Program-made: the position numbers and the translations under genes
DNA from: Leishmania donovani
Lineage: Eukaryota > Euglenozoa > Kinetoplastea > Trypanosomatida > Trypanosomatidae
Assembly (NCBI RefSeq): GCF_000227135.1
Contig: NC_018236.1
Coordinates: 175,523-203,022 of the forward strand
Direction of reading: 5' to 3'
DNA length: 27,500 bases
The notes under the pieces: model-generated
What the model saw: the letters and a program-made list of their open reading frames with translations, nothing else
Database searches by the model: none
What the model was told of the DNA's origin: nothing
Part shown: positions 7,413 to 16,854 of the stretch, piece after piece
Layout: each line of letters opens with the position of its first letter
Numbering within the stretch: position 1 is the stretch's first letter

Positions 7413-8816
7413 ATGATCTCGGAAGAGGACAGCCGCCTGTTTGAGGCGGCGAAGCGGGCGCAGGTGAGCCGAAATACCGCCATCCACGTGATCGAGAATA
7501 CCAACTCGAGCCGCATTCTCGCCGGGGCCTTTGTACGGGTGCTGTTGGAGATGCCCACTCGCAACGAGGGGTACGTGGTGGCGCGCATTCACAGCACGAC
7601 CGCCGGTGAGCCTTACAGCGGCTTCTCGACCAACCCAGCTCAGACGACGAACGTGTACTTGATGCTAGAGCTTCCACCGCCTCTCGCCGCCATCAACGGC
7701 GTCCAGTATCAGCTGAACAGCGTCAGCAACAGCAGCATGGGCGAGGGCGAGTTCCGCGATTGGCTGCAGATGATCCGCAACGAGCCCACGCTGCGGGTGC
7801 CGACTGTGCAAGGGCTTAAAGAGGTGACGGCTCGCCTGCATCCGTACGAAGTGAGCCGACACCGCTCCAACTCTCACGTCAGCGCTAACGGGTCGATGGC
7901 GACCAACGGTCGAGCGGGTGTGGTCGACACAAGTGGCAACGTACCACATCCGCAACTGGCGCAGCAGCAGCAGCAACAAAGAAGTCTCTCCGCCCACGGG
8001 GCTGCTCGGCAGCGCCGCCAAAGCCTCGCCGCAAGCTCGCAGACGATGCTGATACCACCAATGCTGCAGGACGGCGCTCCCCTCCCCGACAGCGGCGATG
8101 CGCTGCTCAGGCGAAGTTCTGCCGCGATGTACGAAGGGGACAGCAGCGGCGTCATCGCGAACGCGGAGAGCAGTGCGAGCGCCGCCGGCAGCAACAGCAA
8201 CTACAACGTCAACAATCGCCTCGGACGGCAAGGGACCGTGATGACGCGCGACTATAACCGCAACCCACGCGAGGACGGGCAAGCGTCGCACGAAATGTCC
8301 AACGCAGAGGTGCCGGTCATGAGCTTCTACACCGCGGCAACAGGCAGCCAGCAGGAGCAGCAACAGCGAACTATGTTTCCTCTTCCGCATGGTGGCGGTG
8401 GTGTGGCGAGTGAGAGTGACGGCGGCCCCGTTTTGGCAGCCACCACCTCCTTCATGACGCGCGGCGCCACCGACCCGAATATGGAGAGCGAGGACGAGGA
8501 GATGGAGCGTCGTCTGCGGCAGGAAATTATGAACCACCTAGCTCAGGAGTGTGTCCTGTTCCCGAAAGACGCGCAGGGCTACAAGCTCTCCCGCCTGCGC
8601 CTGCTGGAGCGAGACATGATCGAGTACCTGCAGCACGTCCGTGACGAGATTCAGGGTAAGCAAGAAAACTGCATTGTGTGCATGGACCACGTCCCCACGG
8701 TAATCCTGCTGCCTTGCAAGCACAAGGTCATGTGCCGACTGTGTGCCCCGTCGTGCCCCACCTGCCCAGTGTGTCGCAGTAAGATTGCGGAGATGTTCGA
8801 GCCGGAGGAAATCTAG
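7413..8816 (+). CDS. Plus3-like domain and C3HC4 RING finger protein, putative E3 ubiquitin ligase
   Basis: 467 residues. The N-terminal ~140 residues follow the Plus3 (Rtf1-type) pattern: a basic helix, AGAFVRVLLEM (about 38-48), GYVVARIHSTTAGEPY, then VSNSSMGEGEFRDW, matching the family's 'gcfVRv...Y.v..I......Y...vSN..f.e.EF..W'. Residues about 150-350 are low complexity (Ser/Asn/Gln, with a poly-Gln run near 186). A predicted helical, acidic segment (about 355-418) leads into the RING: C420, C423, C435, H437, C441, C444, C451, C454, all eight zinc ligands present, only 13 residues from the C-terminus. RINGs of this C-terminal type usually recruit E2 enzymes, so an E3 ligase role is likely. 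The Plus3 fold in Rtf1 binds the phosphorylated Spt5 repeat, and other Plus3 proteins bind nucleic acid, so a nuclear or transcription-linked target is possible but not shown. Start chosen as the first ATG after the predicted acceptor; the Plus3 region begins close behind it. Confidence 0.85.
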   Translation: MISEEDSRLFEAAKRAQVSRNTAIHVIENTNSSRILAGAFVRVLLEMPTRNEGYVVARIHSTTAGEPYSGFSTNPAQTTNVYLMLELPPPLAAINGVQYQLNSVSNSSMGEGEFRDWLQMIRNEPTLRVPTVQGLKEVTARLHPYEVSRHRSNSHVSANGSMATNGRAGVVDTSGNVPHPQLAQQQQQQRSLSAHGAARQRRQSLAASSQTMLIPPMLQDGAPLPDSGDALLRRSSAAMYEGDSSGVIANAESSASAAGSNSNYNVNNRLGRQGTVMTRDYNRNPREDGQASHEMSNAEVPVMSFYTAATGSQQEQQQRTMFPLPHGGGGVASESDGGPVLAATTSFMTRGATDPNMESEDEEMERRLRQEIMNHLAQECVLFPKDAQGYKLSRLRLLERDMIEYLQHVRDEIQGKQENCIVCMDHVPTVILLPCKHKVMCRLCAPSCPTCPVCRSKIAEMFEPEEI

Positions 8817-10132
8817 GCAGATACTCCAACGAGGAACGAGAAGGTACTTACACATATGCACACCAGATACACAATCAGCATGCAAGCATGCACGTGCGGA
8901 CGCGCCTGAGCGGATTGTGCGTGGCCGGTGCACGATACCTGGCGCGCCTTGGGCTATCACTCTCCACGCTCCTGAACACGTGTGCACATAGGCGCAAGGC
9001 GGGAGAGAGAGAAAGAGACGAGGAACTAGGTGAGGTAGTACAGGCGGTGCCATGCGCATGCGCCTCTCTGCAACGCGGCACATACTGGTCAGAGACCCAA
9101 GGCTGAACATGTAATTTTCCGACTCTGTCCTCGTCAACTGTCGAACCCTTGAGGGGACAGCTAGAGAGATCGAGAGAGGGTGTCAGACACACAACCACGC
9201 GCACGAAGTGGTTTGGGAGCAATGACGGCACGCGAGGGAAGCGATGTCGAGCTTGGGAAGCGGGGGAGGGGGTTCCCTTCATGTCCTGTGCGCCGACGTT
9301 CTCGTGCTCTTATTCGTTGCCTGTCTGTCTGTCTGCATGTGTTGTCGTGTGCCCCCGCCCCCCCCCCTCCCCCTTCGCTCGTATTCTGCCCTGCGCACCG
9401 CCGCATGCGTGGTGGGGGGTAACGAGAGAGGGAGAGAGAGATGTGTTTGCTTGGTCGAGTTGGACTTCAGCCCGTTATCCCTTGCTTGTGTCGTGTTCGC
9501 GTGTGTGCCTCTGCATCCGTGTCCTCCCTCCCCCCGAACGGCCGAAAGAATCACTGCGCGTGCCACCGCGACGGCGTGGCGCCGGGAAAAGAGGAGAAGG
9601 GGGCCGAAGCACTCGACGCGAGGCAACGGACAGGCCGCGCCCCCCTTCCGATGCAACCACCTCCGCCACCACCACCCTCTTCGTCACGTGTTGTGCCCGC
9701 TTCTGTGCCGCCCACACGGAAGGGCGCATGGAAAACGCCTAACACAAGAGAGGGAGGAAAAAGGCGCGCTGGTGCGAGAACAACGCCTGGCGCGAGCGCA
9801 TCCCCGGAAACGAGCGACATGAGCAACAACAACATCAGTACAAACGGCAGAAGACCAGCGCGCCGATTCACGTGAGCAGCGGCGGGTCCTCTTCCCGGTC
9901 CACAATTTGCCCGGTAGCCCTCTTCCTCCCTCCCTCCCTCCGTCTGTCTTGCGCATACACTCCTATACACGCATACATACATACGCACCCTCACGCCTCT
10001 GCCTGTGTGCGCTTCGCGTTGCAGCGCAGCGTAACGCGGCGAGAGAAACACACGTCCAAGTCTCCACCACCACCCCCCCATCCATTCTCCTCTGTGCCTT
10101 GGTGCATCTCTTTGGCTACGCAAGAGAGCGCA
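8817..10132. other. Intergenic region between Plus3-RING and BBS8 genes
   Basis: No supported gene in 1316 bases. The first part (8817-9240) is purine-rich with GA stretches (about 9001-9030 and 9160-9180) and was probably transcribed as 3' UTR. Farther on are (TGTC)n near 9320-9335, a C-run near 9350-9375, (GA)n near 9424-9441, a (TCCC)n tract near 9918-9945 and a CATA/CA alternating tract (9964-9988). Open frames up to about 200 codons are low complexity. The frame upstream of BBS8 stays open to 9872 but has no ATG before 10133. Confidence 0.7.
9918..10024 (+). promoter_or_regulatory. Predicted trans-splice acceptor for BBS8 gene
   Basis: A strong C/T tract (CTCTTCCTCCCTCCCTCCCT) begins an interval with no AG from 9917 to 10022. 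The first AG is at 10023-10024 (GTTGCAG), giving a 108-nt 5' UTR without any ATG. A second, weaker acceptor (AG at 10123-10124) would leave only 8 nt. Confidence 0.65.
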
Positions 10133-12040
10133 ATGGCGTGTTTCGCTGCCGTCGAGGCCCCAGAGCTGCCGCCTGGTATGGATCCGGCCTACTACGCCCT
10201 CAGCCTGCTGCGTCGGCGTAGGCTGGAGGAGTGCATCAAGGTCTCCACCCACTACCTCACTCTGGCCACCACCCCGAAGTGCGCTGGCTCTCCAACAGGC
10301 GCCACGGCTACAACACCGCCCAGCACCGGCTTCATGGATGAGAGCATGTGGTTCATCCAGACCAAGGCGATGGTGCTGCAGAGCTGGTACGACGATGCAG
10401 AAATCGAGGATGACGGTGTCGATGACGTGCTCATGGAAGGTGAGCAGGCCGTCGTAAGCACGTTGCACCGGCCCAACACGTCCCTACGGGCGGCGCGGCA
10501 GGGCACCGCAGGCGGCGGTACGGCTGCTGGCGCTGTTGGTCGCGCTGGTCGACTTGGAACGTCAGCCGGCGGTGGCCGGCCAGTGAGCAGCCGCTACGGC
10601 TACGCGCGGCCTGGCACGCTGCAGAACCGTCCCGGCTCCGTCCGCAGCGGTCCGGATGGCACGGCGGTGCGTCCTGTCACCGGCCGCTTCGTTCGGATCG
10701 GCACTGCCTCCCTGCGGTCCGTAACAGGTGGGCCGCACATCAACTTGCAGGCACTCAACCTTGAGCGCTACGCGCAGGAGAAGCCAATGGTAGCCAAACT
10801 GCTCTGCGACTACCTCCTCTACGTCGAGCACAAGCCCAAAATGGCATTGGAGCTCTGCACGGCAGCGCTGCGCCCAGTCAAGCCTGTGACGACGTCAGCA
10901 ATCCCGCTGCCTTCAGCGCCCGGCGTTGCTGCCAAGCTGCCCATGGGCGTCGCTGCCGGAGCCGGCGTGGGTCCATCGTCCCTGCCCCCTCCCGGGAAGA
11001 CCGCCGCGGTGTCTGCGGCGCAGGAGCAGGTCGGCATAGCGAACACGAATGACTGGTGGTGGAAGGCGCGCCTGGCCAAGGCGAACTACCAGCTGGGGCT
11101 GCTGCGGGAGGCGGAGAAGTACCTCAAAGCCGCTCTCTTCGACTCACCAACCAGCACCAGCGTCGGAGCAGGGATGTTAGCGAAGGAGTCGAAGGCGTGG
11201 CCAGGCGGTGACGGTAGTGGCGGCGGCTTTCAAAAGGGCCGTGCCTTCGCCAACTACAACACAAGCGTGGTCATGCAACTGGGCAAGGTGTACCTCAAGA
11301 TGGACCAGCCACTGACAGCTCTCGAGACATACGAGGCGGCGCTCGAGGTGAACCCGGTTGACCACCACATAGTCCTCTGCTGTGCGCGTCTACGCGACGA
11401 GCTGCATGAGCCCGGCACCGCCTACGACCTCTACAACCAAGTGCTGCACCTCGATAGCAGCAATATCGAGGCCATCGCCTGCATCGGCGCGCACCTCTTC
11501 TACGAGCGCAACCAACCAGAGCTGGCGCTGCGCTACTACCGCCGCCTGCTGCAGATGGGCTTGCACACGTCAGAGGTGTGGACGAACATGGGACTCTGCG
11601 CCTTCTACACGTTCCAGATGGAGCTTAGTCTGCGCTGCCTGTCCCATGCGCTAGCGCTATGCAAGGAGGACAGTCAGCGCGCAGATGTGTGGTACAACAT
11701 CGGGCACGTGGGCATCGGGATGGGCAACATGGCCTTCGCTGAGCGCGCCTTCCGTCTTGCCGTCAGTGCCGACGTCACGCACGCCGAGGCGCTGAACAAC
11801 CTGGCGGTGTTGGCCTACGAGAAAAGAAAGGAGAAGACCGGGCGTCGCCTCCTCGACACGGCGGTACTCGTGGCGCCGGGACTGACGGAGGCGCTGTACA
11901 ACACCGCCGTCATCTCCTTCCAGGCAGGTGAGCTGGAGTTGTCGTATCAGATGGTGATGCGGGTGCTGGAGGCAGAACCAGACCACCCGGAGGCGGTGGT
12001 GCTACAAGGCAAGCTGCGCGAGCGCTTCCTCGCGATTTAG
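10133..12040 (+). CDS. BBS8: BBS8 / TTC8, TPR subunit of the BBSome
   Basis: 635 residues. The order of conserved blocks matches BBS8/TTC8: an N-terminal helix pair (PAYYALSLLRRRRLEECIKV), an unstructured segment with repeated RPxT/RPGT-type motifs (RPNTS near 113, then RPGT, RPVTGRFVRIGTAS to about 193), then tetratricopeptide repeats to the C-terminus. DWWWKARLAKANYQLG starts at 307; IEAIACIGAHLFYERNQPEL and RYYRRLLQMG lie near 443-475; ADVWYNIGHVGIGMGNMAFA follows. BBS8 is part of the BBSome coat that moves membrane proteins in and out of the cilium or flagellum along intraflagellar transport. Human BBS8 is roughly 500-540 residues. The excess here comes from two Gly/Ala/Pro-rich insertions, about residues 245-300 and 344-370. 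The ATG at 10133 is chosen because conserved sequence begins 15 codons later and the upstream open frame has no ATG and contains the splice acceptor. Confidence 0.95.
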   Translation: MACFAAVEAPELPPGMDPAYYALSLLRRRRLEECIKVSTHYLTLATTPKCAGSPTGATATTPPSTGFMDESMWFIQTKAMVLQSWYDDAEIEDDGVDDVLMEGEQAVVSTLHRPNTSLRAARQGTAGGGTAAGAVGRAGRLGTSAGGGRPVSSRYGYARPGTLQNRPGSVRSGPDGTAVRPVTGRFVRIGTASLRSVTGGPHINLQALNLERYAQEKPMVAKLLCDYLLYVEHKPKMALELCTAALRPVKPVTTSAIPLPSAPGVAAKLPMGVAAGAGVGPSSLPPPGKTAAVSAAQEQVGIANTNDWWWKARLAKANYQLGLLREAEKYLKAALFDSPTSTSVGAGMLAKESKAWPGGDGSGGGFQKGRAFANYNTSVVMQLGKVYLKMDQPLTALETYEAALEVNPVDHHIVLCCARLRDELHEPGTAYDLYNQVLHLDSSNIEAIACIGAHLFYERNQPELALRYYRRLLQMGLHTSEVWTNMGLCAFYTFQMELSLRCLSHALALCKEDSQRADVWYNIGHVGIGMGNMAFAERAFRLAVSADVTHAEALNNLAVLAYEKRKEKTGRRLLDTAVLVAPGLTEALYNTAVISFQAGELELSYQMVMRVLEAEPDHPEAVVLQGKLRERFLAI

Positions 12041-12200
12041 ACACGCCACCTGGTCGATCAGCGCCTTCCCCACCGCTGCTGCTGCTGCTGCAGCTGCAGT
12101 TTCGGGTACTCGCCCACACACACACACGCACACACCACCACCACCTGCATATGCGGTGTTCTATGAAGCGGGGCACGCGCAAGCATCATGACTAGAGCAC

Positions 12201-12233
12201 CGTGCGTATGTGTGTGCGCGTGCGCACGTGCGC
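12201..12233. repeat. Alternating purine-pyrimidine tract containing a 12-bp palindrome
   Basis: Thirty-three bases of strict alternation, including the perfect palindrome GCGCACGTGCGC at 12222-12233. GC-rich alternation of this kind is prone to left-handed (Z) DNA; the structural consequence is inferred. Confidence 0.75.
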
Positions 12234-12846
12234 TTGTATAGCAATGCTGTGATAGCCTGTGCGTGGCCACACCCGCGAATACGCAGCGCATACCGCCAAC
12301 GTGCACGCAGAGAAGAACAGCGCGGCGGAGCTGTGAGGCAGTGAGTTGAGGTGCCGCCACCGATTTTCCACCATGACTACCACGTGTCCGACCACAAGCT
12401 TGTGGTGTGCGATACGCAAAGTTATAAGGGCTACTCTCACCGCGCGTGTGCTTCTGCCACTTCACGGCACAGTGGCAACAGTGGAACCCCAGCAACCTCC
12501 GCTCGCCTCCCTCCTCCTCCTCCTATTACTCTCCCTGGCGCGCGCACACACACACGCCAAAGGAAGCGCGGCCGTCGTACAGACGCGCTTCGTTAGCAGC
12601 GTCAGTGTCTCCCCGCGCACGGGCGCAGACAGGCAGGCACGCACGCGTGTGGCTTTGCCCGATCAGTTGATCGGGGGCTGTTTTTCTCTTCCTCCTCCCC
12701 ACCCCCACCCCCGCTCCCGTGCTGGAGGACGGCGGACATCACCTACAGCATCGTGCCGCGGTATCCTGGGTCTTTGCAATCTCTTTGACACCGTACGAGC
12801 GGCTGCACGTGCTCCCTTAGATATAGACGTCACCATCATTGCAGTG

Positions 12847-12870
12847 GTGTGTGTGTGTGTGTGTGTGTGT
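12847..12870 (+). repeat. (GT)12 microsatellite
   Basis: Twelve uninterrupted GT units about 100 bases upstream of the coiled-coil gene start, in the same position relative to its gene as the (GT)15 at 7264-7293. Confidence 0.95.
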
Positions 12871-12896
12871 GCGAAACGCTCGTAGAAGGAGATCTG

Positions 12897-12970
12897 ACGC
12901 CTGCGTCGCTCCCCTCACCTCCCCCACCACCACCACCCCTCTATCCCGCACATATTTCCCACTTTTCGAG
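12897..12970 (+). promoter_or_regulatory. Predicted trans-splice acceptor region for coiled-coil gene
   Basis: A long C/T tract with an (ACC)n core, about 12900-12965, has no AG until 12969-12970, one base before the ATG at 12972. The alternative AGs lie upstream of the tract (12884-12891) and would give an ~80-nt 5' UTR without an ATG. Confidence 0.45.
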
Positions 12971-12971
12971 A

Positions 12972-15900
12972 ATGAGCATCGCTCCCCGAGACCCTCGCCA
13001 GCCGCCACTGGCGACGATCGCCACCCTCAGCAACGCTGGGCACGTGACCTCTCCCACGCCGAGCATCAGCGCCGCACGTGGCGCGTCGCCGCCAGCGCAG
13101 CCTTACCTGCACCACACCACACCATCCCGTAGCAACGCCCAGCTGCTGGCCGGCATGAGCCCCACCACCATGTCTTTCCTCTCAGGGCTGTCCGCCGGCC
13201 TTGCTCCAGGGACGCCGAGAGTCGCTGGCGTAGGGGCGACCGTCGAGCCGCCGATGGAGAAGAGCACTGGTGATGGGGCGCGCCAAAGCCCATTGGGTGC
13301 AGCATCAGCAGCGGCCGTTGCAACAAGCGACGATATTCTACGTGGCATCTACAACGAGAAGCTGCAGGCCAGCGTCCGAAGCATCATCACGACTCTCACG
13401 ACGGAGCTGCCGCAGGACCACATTTTCCTTCAGCTGCTTGCGGACCCGACGACGCTGCAATACTGCAAAGTGCGTCTCACTGAGGTCGTTGAAGGATTCC
13501 TGTACTCGACGCAGGCAGAGCAGTACCATACACTAGCCACCGAGCTCGCCCGAGGCGAGCGGGACTGTGCGCTGCTGCGCCAGCGAATCGAAGAGCTCGA
13601 GGCCGCGCTGGCGGTGGCGAGTGCGCCGGTCCGATCACCAACGCCGCCGCGGCAGGGGTTCTCGTCGCACGGAGGGAAAAGCGGCACCTGCGACGGCCAC
13701 GCTCACCCGGCGGCGCCGGCGGGTTCGTCGTGGACCTCGTCGCCTACCATGATGCCCGCACCGGCAGCGGCAGCCCCAACCACCTCCTCGGTCTCCCCCA
13801 GCATCCCTGCCAACCCCATGGAAAACGAGGAGGCGCGCCGCGAGCTGCTCCGTGTTCTCGAACAAGCCACGCACGACCAGGAGCTGCTCCGCTGCACCCA
13901 AGCGCTGCAAGCGGTCAGCAAAGTAGTCGACGTCGCCCAAGACGAGTCGCGCTGCGACGACAAGTACTTCTTCGAGGGGGAACTGCTAGGCGAGCTGTAC
14001 AAGTGCGTCCACTCGCTGCTGCACTACGTCGACGGCGCACTGGAGAGTCAGGAACGACTGCGATGCGAAATCCAGGAGCAGCAGCAGCACTGGTTGCACG
14101 GCGTCGCCGCGGAGAGCAGCCACCAGGATATCGATGACGGCGCCGCCGCTGGTAGTGCGGTGAGCGCCGACCGCTCTGCATCAGTCTCCGCCGGCACAAA
14201 GGACAGCGGTACTCGTGGAGTGTTGGTCTCCGGCTATTCGACGCCGCGACATCCGCAGGTGTCATTGGGAAACGCGGGCACGGCGCTGATGAGCAGCGCC
14301 GTCGGCTCTCGCTTTTCGTCAGCCTCCTCCCCTGCCGCTGCTGATCACACACGCCCCATCCAGCAGCAACGGAAGCGGCTGCAGCGACTGGCAGAGCAGC
14401 TGCGAGAAGGACAGCAGCACGCCAGTCAGGTGCTCCAGACGCTGGCGCACATGGAGAGCGCGCGTCGTCGTGAGGTGGCGCAGCTGGAGATGGCAGTGGC
14501 CGCCGCGCGCGAAGAGGCGGCCGTCGCCACCAGCGCGGCAGAGAGCGCGCGGCAGGTGAAGGAGAATTCGGAGCGGCTGCACGCCGAGCACGCGGCCTTT
14601 GTCGCCAGAGAGCGGACGGAGCTGCGCGACCAGCTGGCTGATGTGCATGCGCAGCTGGCAGCAGCGACACAAGACGTACACGCGGCGCGGCGTGAGTTGC
14701 GCAGCGCCACAAGTAGAGCCGAAGCGGCGGAAGAGAGAGAGAAAGACCTCGCCGCAGAGCTGGCTGCCCTCAAGGCTGCCATGGCGCGCCGCGACGCGGA
14801 GTGGCAAGAGCAGAAAGCCGACCGCGTCGCTCGGCAGGCCGAGCTGACTGCTCTCAAAGCCGTGCATCAGTCCACCGTCGACGCCCTTCAGGATGCCGCA
14901 CGGGAACTGCTGTGTCTGCGCGTAGAGGGAACAATGGCGGGTCTTAGCGCTCTCTACCAGGAAGCGAAGGCCGCCAAGGCGGAGTTGCTAGAGCGCGAAG
15001 GCTATCGACCTCTCTCCCACCGATGCAGCATTGCTGTAGCAACGCAGCAGGAAGTTGTGCGGCATGCACAGGTGCAGTCTCAGCTGGCCGAATCGGCGCA
15101 GGCAGAGCAGGCAGTGGCTCAGCGTGGGTGCATGGATGCACTTGGCATGCTGCTGCGCTCCATGTGGGCAGATGAGGCTATCGAGTCTGCGCTCACACCG
15201 TCGTCCGCGAGCACAGCCGCACTGGTTGTCACTGGGACTCACTTGACAGACGGCAAGGACGCGAGAGAAGCACCCAGAGGCGGCCGCACACGCCGCGGCA
15301 GTCGCACCGGCAGTTGTGGCAGCACCACCAGCGGCAACGCGGAAGACCCTGGTGCAGAGAATCCAAGAAGTTCGCACGGCTACCGCCTTCCCCAAACGCT
15401 GGCAGGACTCTGCACCTCCCTGGAGTACGCCTACAACAACGTCCGTGCCCGGCACCGTGCCAGACAGCAGACGATCGACTCGCTGCGCGCTGCGCTGGTG
15501 AGCAAGGACATCGAACTGCGCGCGGCACAGGCCAGCGATGCACAGCTGCGAGAGCTGTTGAAGGCAGAGCAGGCCAAGGAGGAGCAATGGAAGGCAGAGA
15601 TGGCGCAGCTTAGTGATCAAAACCCGATGCGAGGGCTGCTCGCCCGGCAGGAAAGGCTGTTGAAGGCCGTCAGCGATGAGCGCAACGAGCTGCGCCGACT
15701 GTGGAACCAACTGAGTGGCGACTACATCGCCCTGGAGCAGCGCAACGGCGCCTTGCACGCGCGGTGTGCCGAGAAGGAGCACGAAAACGCACGGCTGAAC
15801 GGAATGTTGCGACGCGGCGGTACGCCGACCACCCCAGCCGGCCCTCGTCGCAAAGACGCCGCTTCCTGCAGTGCCGCGCGAGGCCCACCCGCGATCCCGG

Positions 15901-16058
15901 CAGCCGCGGAAGCCGCGCCAAGGCTGTCGGCGCTGGCAACGGCAGCGGCGCCGCTCGGGACCTCGGCCGATCGCCCAACCTCCACATTGGGGTCCGACTC
16001 TTCCTCTCCCTCGCACACCAACTCCACCGAAGCCTTGTCGAATCAAGTGCCCGAGTAG
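12972..16058 (+). CDS. Conserved-looking coiled-coil protein, function unassigned
   Basis: 1028 residues. I do not recognise a named family. Layout: Ser/Pro/Ala-rich N-terminus (1-117); a helical, low-repeat block (about 118-215) including EKLQASVRSIITTLTTELPQ and a short coil; a second helical block (283-380) with FFEGELLGELYKCVHSLLHY; a long, nearly uninterrupted charged coiled coil (about 463-675, heptad-like Leu with many Glu/Arg/Gln); a less ordered stretch with a Ser/Gly-rich linker; a final coiled coil (about 807-950) ending RNGALHARCAEKEHENARLN; and a Ser/Thr/Ala tail. No membrane segment or signal peptide is seen. Such a layout fits a cytoskeletal, basal-body, flagellar or Golgi tether protein, but nothing in the sequence decides. 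ATG 12972 is the first in the frame; the open frame extends upstream to 12849 only through a (GT)n repeat without ATG. It lies downstream of BBS8, which is weak evidence for a flagellar role. Confidence 0.88.
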   Translation: MSIAPRDPRQPPLATIATLSNAGHVTSPTPSISAARGASPPAQPYLHHTTPSRSNAQLLAGMSPTTMSFLSGLSAGLAPGTPRVAGVGATVEPPMEKSTGDGARQSPLGAASAAAVATSDDILRGIYNEKLQASVRSIITTLTTELPQDHIFLQLLADPTTLQYCKVRLTEVVEGFLYSTQAEQYHTLATELARGERDCALLRQRIEELEAALAVASAPVRSPTPPRQGFSSHGGKSGTCDGHAHPAAPAGSSWTSSPTMMPAPAAAAPTTSSVSPSIPANPMENEEARRELLRVLEQATHDQELLRCTQALQAVSKVVDVAQDESRCDDKYFFEGELLGELYKCVHSLLHYVDGALESQERLRCEIQEQQQHWLHGVAAESSHQDIDDGAAAGSAVSADRSASVSAGTKDSGTRGVLVSGYSTPRHPQVSLGNAGTALMSSAVGSRFSSASSPAAADHTRPIQQQRKRLQRLAEQLREGQQHASQVLQTLAHMESARRREVAQLEMAVAAAREEAAVATSAAESARQVKENSERLHAEHAAFVARERTELRDQLADVHAQLAAATQDVHAARRELRSATSRAEAAEEREKDLAAELAALKAAMARRDAEWQEQKADRVARQAELTALKAVHQSTVDALQDAARELLCLRVEGTMAGLSALYQEAKAAKAELLEREGYRPLSHRCSIAVATQQEVVRHAQVQSQLAESAQAEQAVAQRGCMDALGMLLRSMWADEAIESALTPSSASTAALVVTGTHLTDGKDAREAPRGGRTRRGSRTGSCGSTTSGNAEDPGAENPRSSHGYRLPQTLAGLCTSLEYAYNNVRARHRARQQTIDSLRAALVSKDIELRAAQASDAQLRELLKAEQAKEEQWKAEMAQLSDQNPMRGLLARQERLLKAVSDERNELRRLWNQLSGDYIALEQRNGALHARCAEKEHENARLNGMLRRGGTPTTPAGPRRKDAASCSAARGPPAIPAAAEAAPRLSALATAAAPLGTSADRPTSTLGSDSSSPSHTNSTEALSNQVPE

Positions 16059-16804
16059 CGAGAGTCGCTCGACTGTCTGCCCGATGGGAGGCAGACGGAG
16101 AGGAGGGGGGGGGAGGGGGTCGGGCGGAGCTCGATGTCCGGCCACAGCAACGCTGCGTGTTTGCCTTGTCCGTGGTGCGCGTGTCTGTGCGTTGTCGGTT
16201 TAGGGCTCAGTATGGCGCTCTTGTGTTCTCTCTCACACAAGCGCACCTGGACACCTCCCCTCCTCCTCCTTCACCAGCACGCATGGTCTTTTCGACTGAA
16301 TCGCCATCAAGTGCCCGCACCAACGGATTTGCGTGCTTGCTAGGACGTAACGATGCATACAGGGGTGTGCGTGCGCGTGTGGCCGCGGGCATACCACAGT
16401 GTATCCCCTCTGCGTCCTCTCCGAAAGGCAGCGCGCATGTGTCACCGTGCCATCGATGCACGCCCACCACTTGAGGCGCTCTAGTCAGGCACCTCGCTCG
16501 TCACGCACACTCCTCCCTCTCTACCTCCCTCTTCTCCATCCTCATGATGCTTGCACCTCCCTGTATCGTAAGCATTATCGTGTGCCGCAGCAGCAGCCGA
16601 GCCTGTAGCTGAGCAAGCGTGCAGCGCAAGGAACTGCACACGCAGGCTGAGCAGTTCGGCCATTCCTCTCGGTGCGCCTCATCCGCTGTGCCGGTGCATG
16701 GAAGAAGCCCCGCTCACACTCGCCGGTCACATCATTGTCGTTCTCTCTCACACGCACGCATACACAGCATTCCCCGCGCCCGCTCGCCACACCATCACAC
16801 GGAG

Positions 16805-16832
16805 ATACGCACACGCACACGCGCACGCGCAC
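16805..16832. repeat. Alternating purine-pyrimidine tract (CA/CG)
   Basis: Twenty-eight bases of unbroken alternation (ATACGCACACGCACACGCGC and onward), 66 bases upstream of the predicted MON2 acceptor. Confidence 0.8.
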
Positions 16833-16854
16833 CTCCTGTCTATACTCGCCTCCA

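Larger units (their letters stand above)
12041..12971. other. Intergenic region between BBS8 and coiled-coil gene
   Basis: No supported gene in 931 bases. It contains (CTG)n just after the BBS8 stop (12076-12094), a (CA)n/(CCA)n tract at about 12114-12148, a 33-base alternating tract (12201-12233), C/T tracts (about 12500-12535 and 12675-12715) and (GT)12 at 12847-12870. Confidence 0.7.

Noticed and set aside
7665..8537. 290-codon antisense frame opposite the Plus3-RING gene
   Set aside because: Shadow of the sense coding frame; no recognisable protein features.
8878..8891. GCATGC-AA-GCATGC short repeat after the Plus3-RING stop
   Set aside because: Too short to distinguish from chance in CA/CG-rich 3' UTR sequence.
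9149..9822. Two overlapping ~190-codon open frames between Plus3-RING and BBS8
   Set aside because: Both frames are open only because GC-rich simple sequence lacks stops; compositions are repeat-derived.
9872..10132. Upstream extension of the BBS8 frame
   Set aside because: It has no ATG, and contains the C/T tract and the acceptor at 10023-10024; conserved BBS8 sequence begins after 10133.
9551..10468. 305-codon antisense frame across the BBS8 5' region
   Set aside because: Spans the spacer and the BBS8 N-terminus, low complexity, with no supporting motif.
12849..12971. Upstream extension of the coiled-coil frame
   Set aside because: It begins in the (GT)12 repeat with GTG codons and has no ATG before 12972.
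14988..16145. 385-codon antisense frame opposite the coiled-coil gene
   Set aside because: Mirror of a GC3-rich coding strand; translation is Arg/Leu/Cys-rich without domains, and all other genes run on the + strand.
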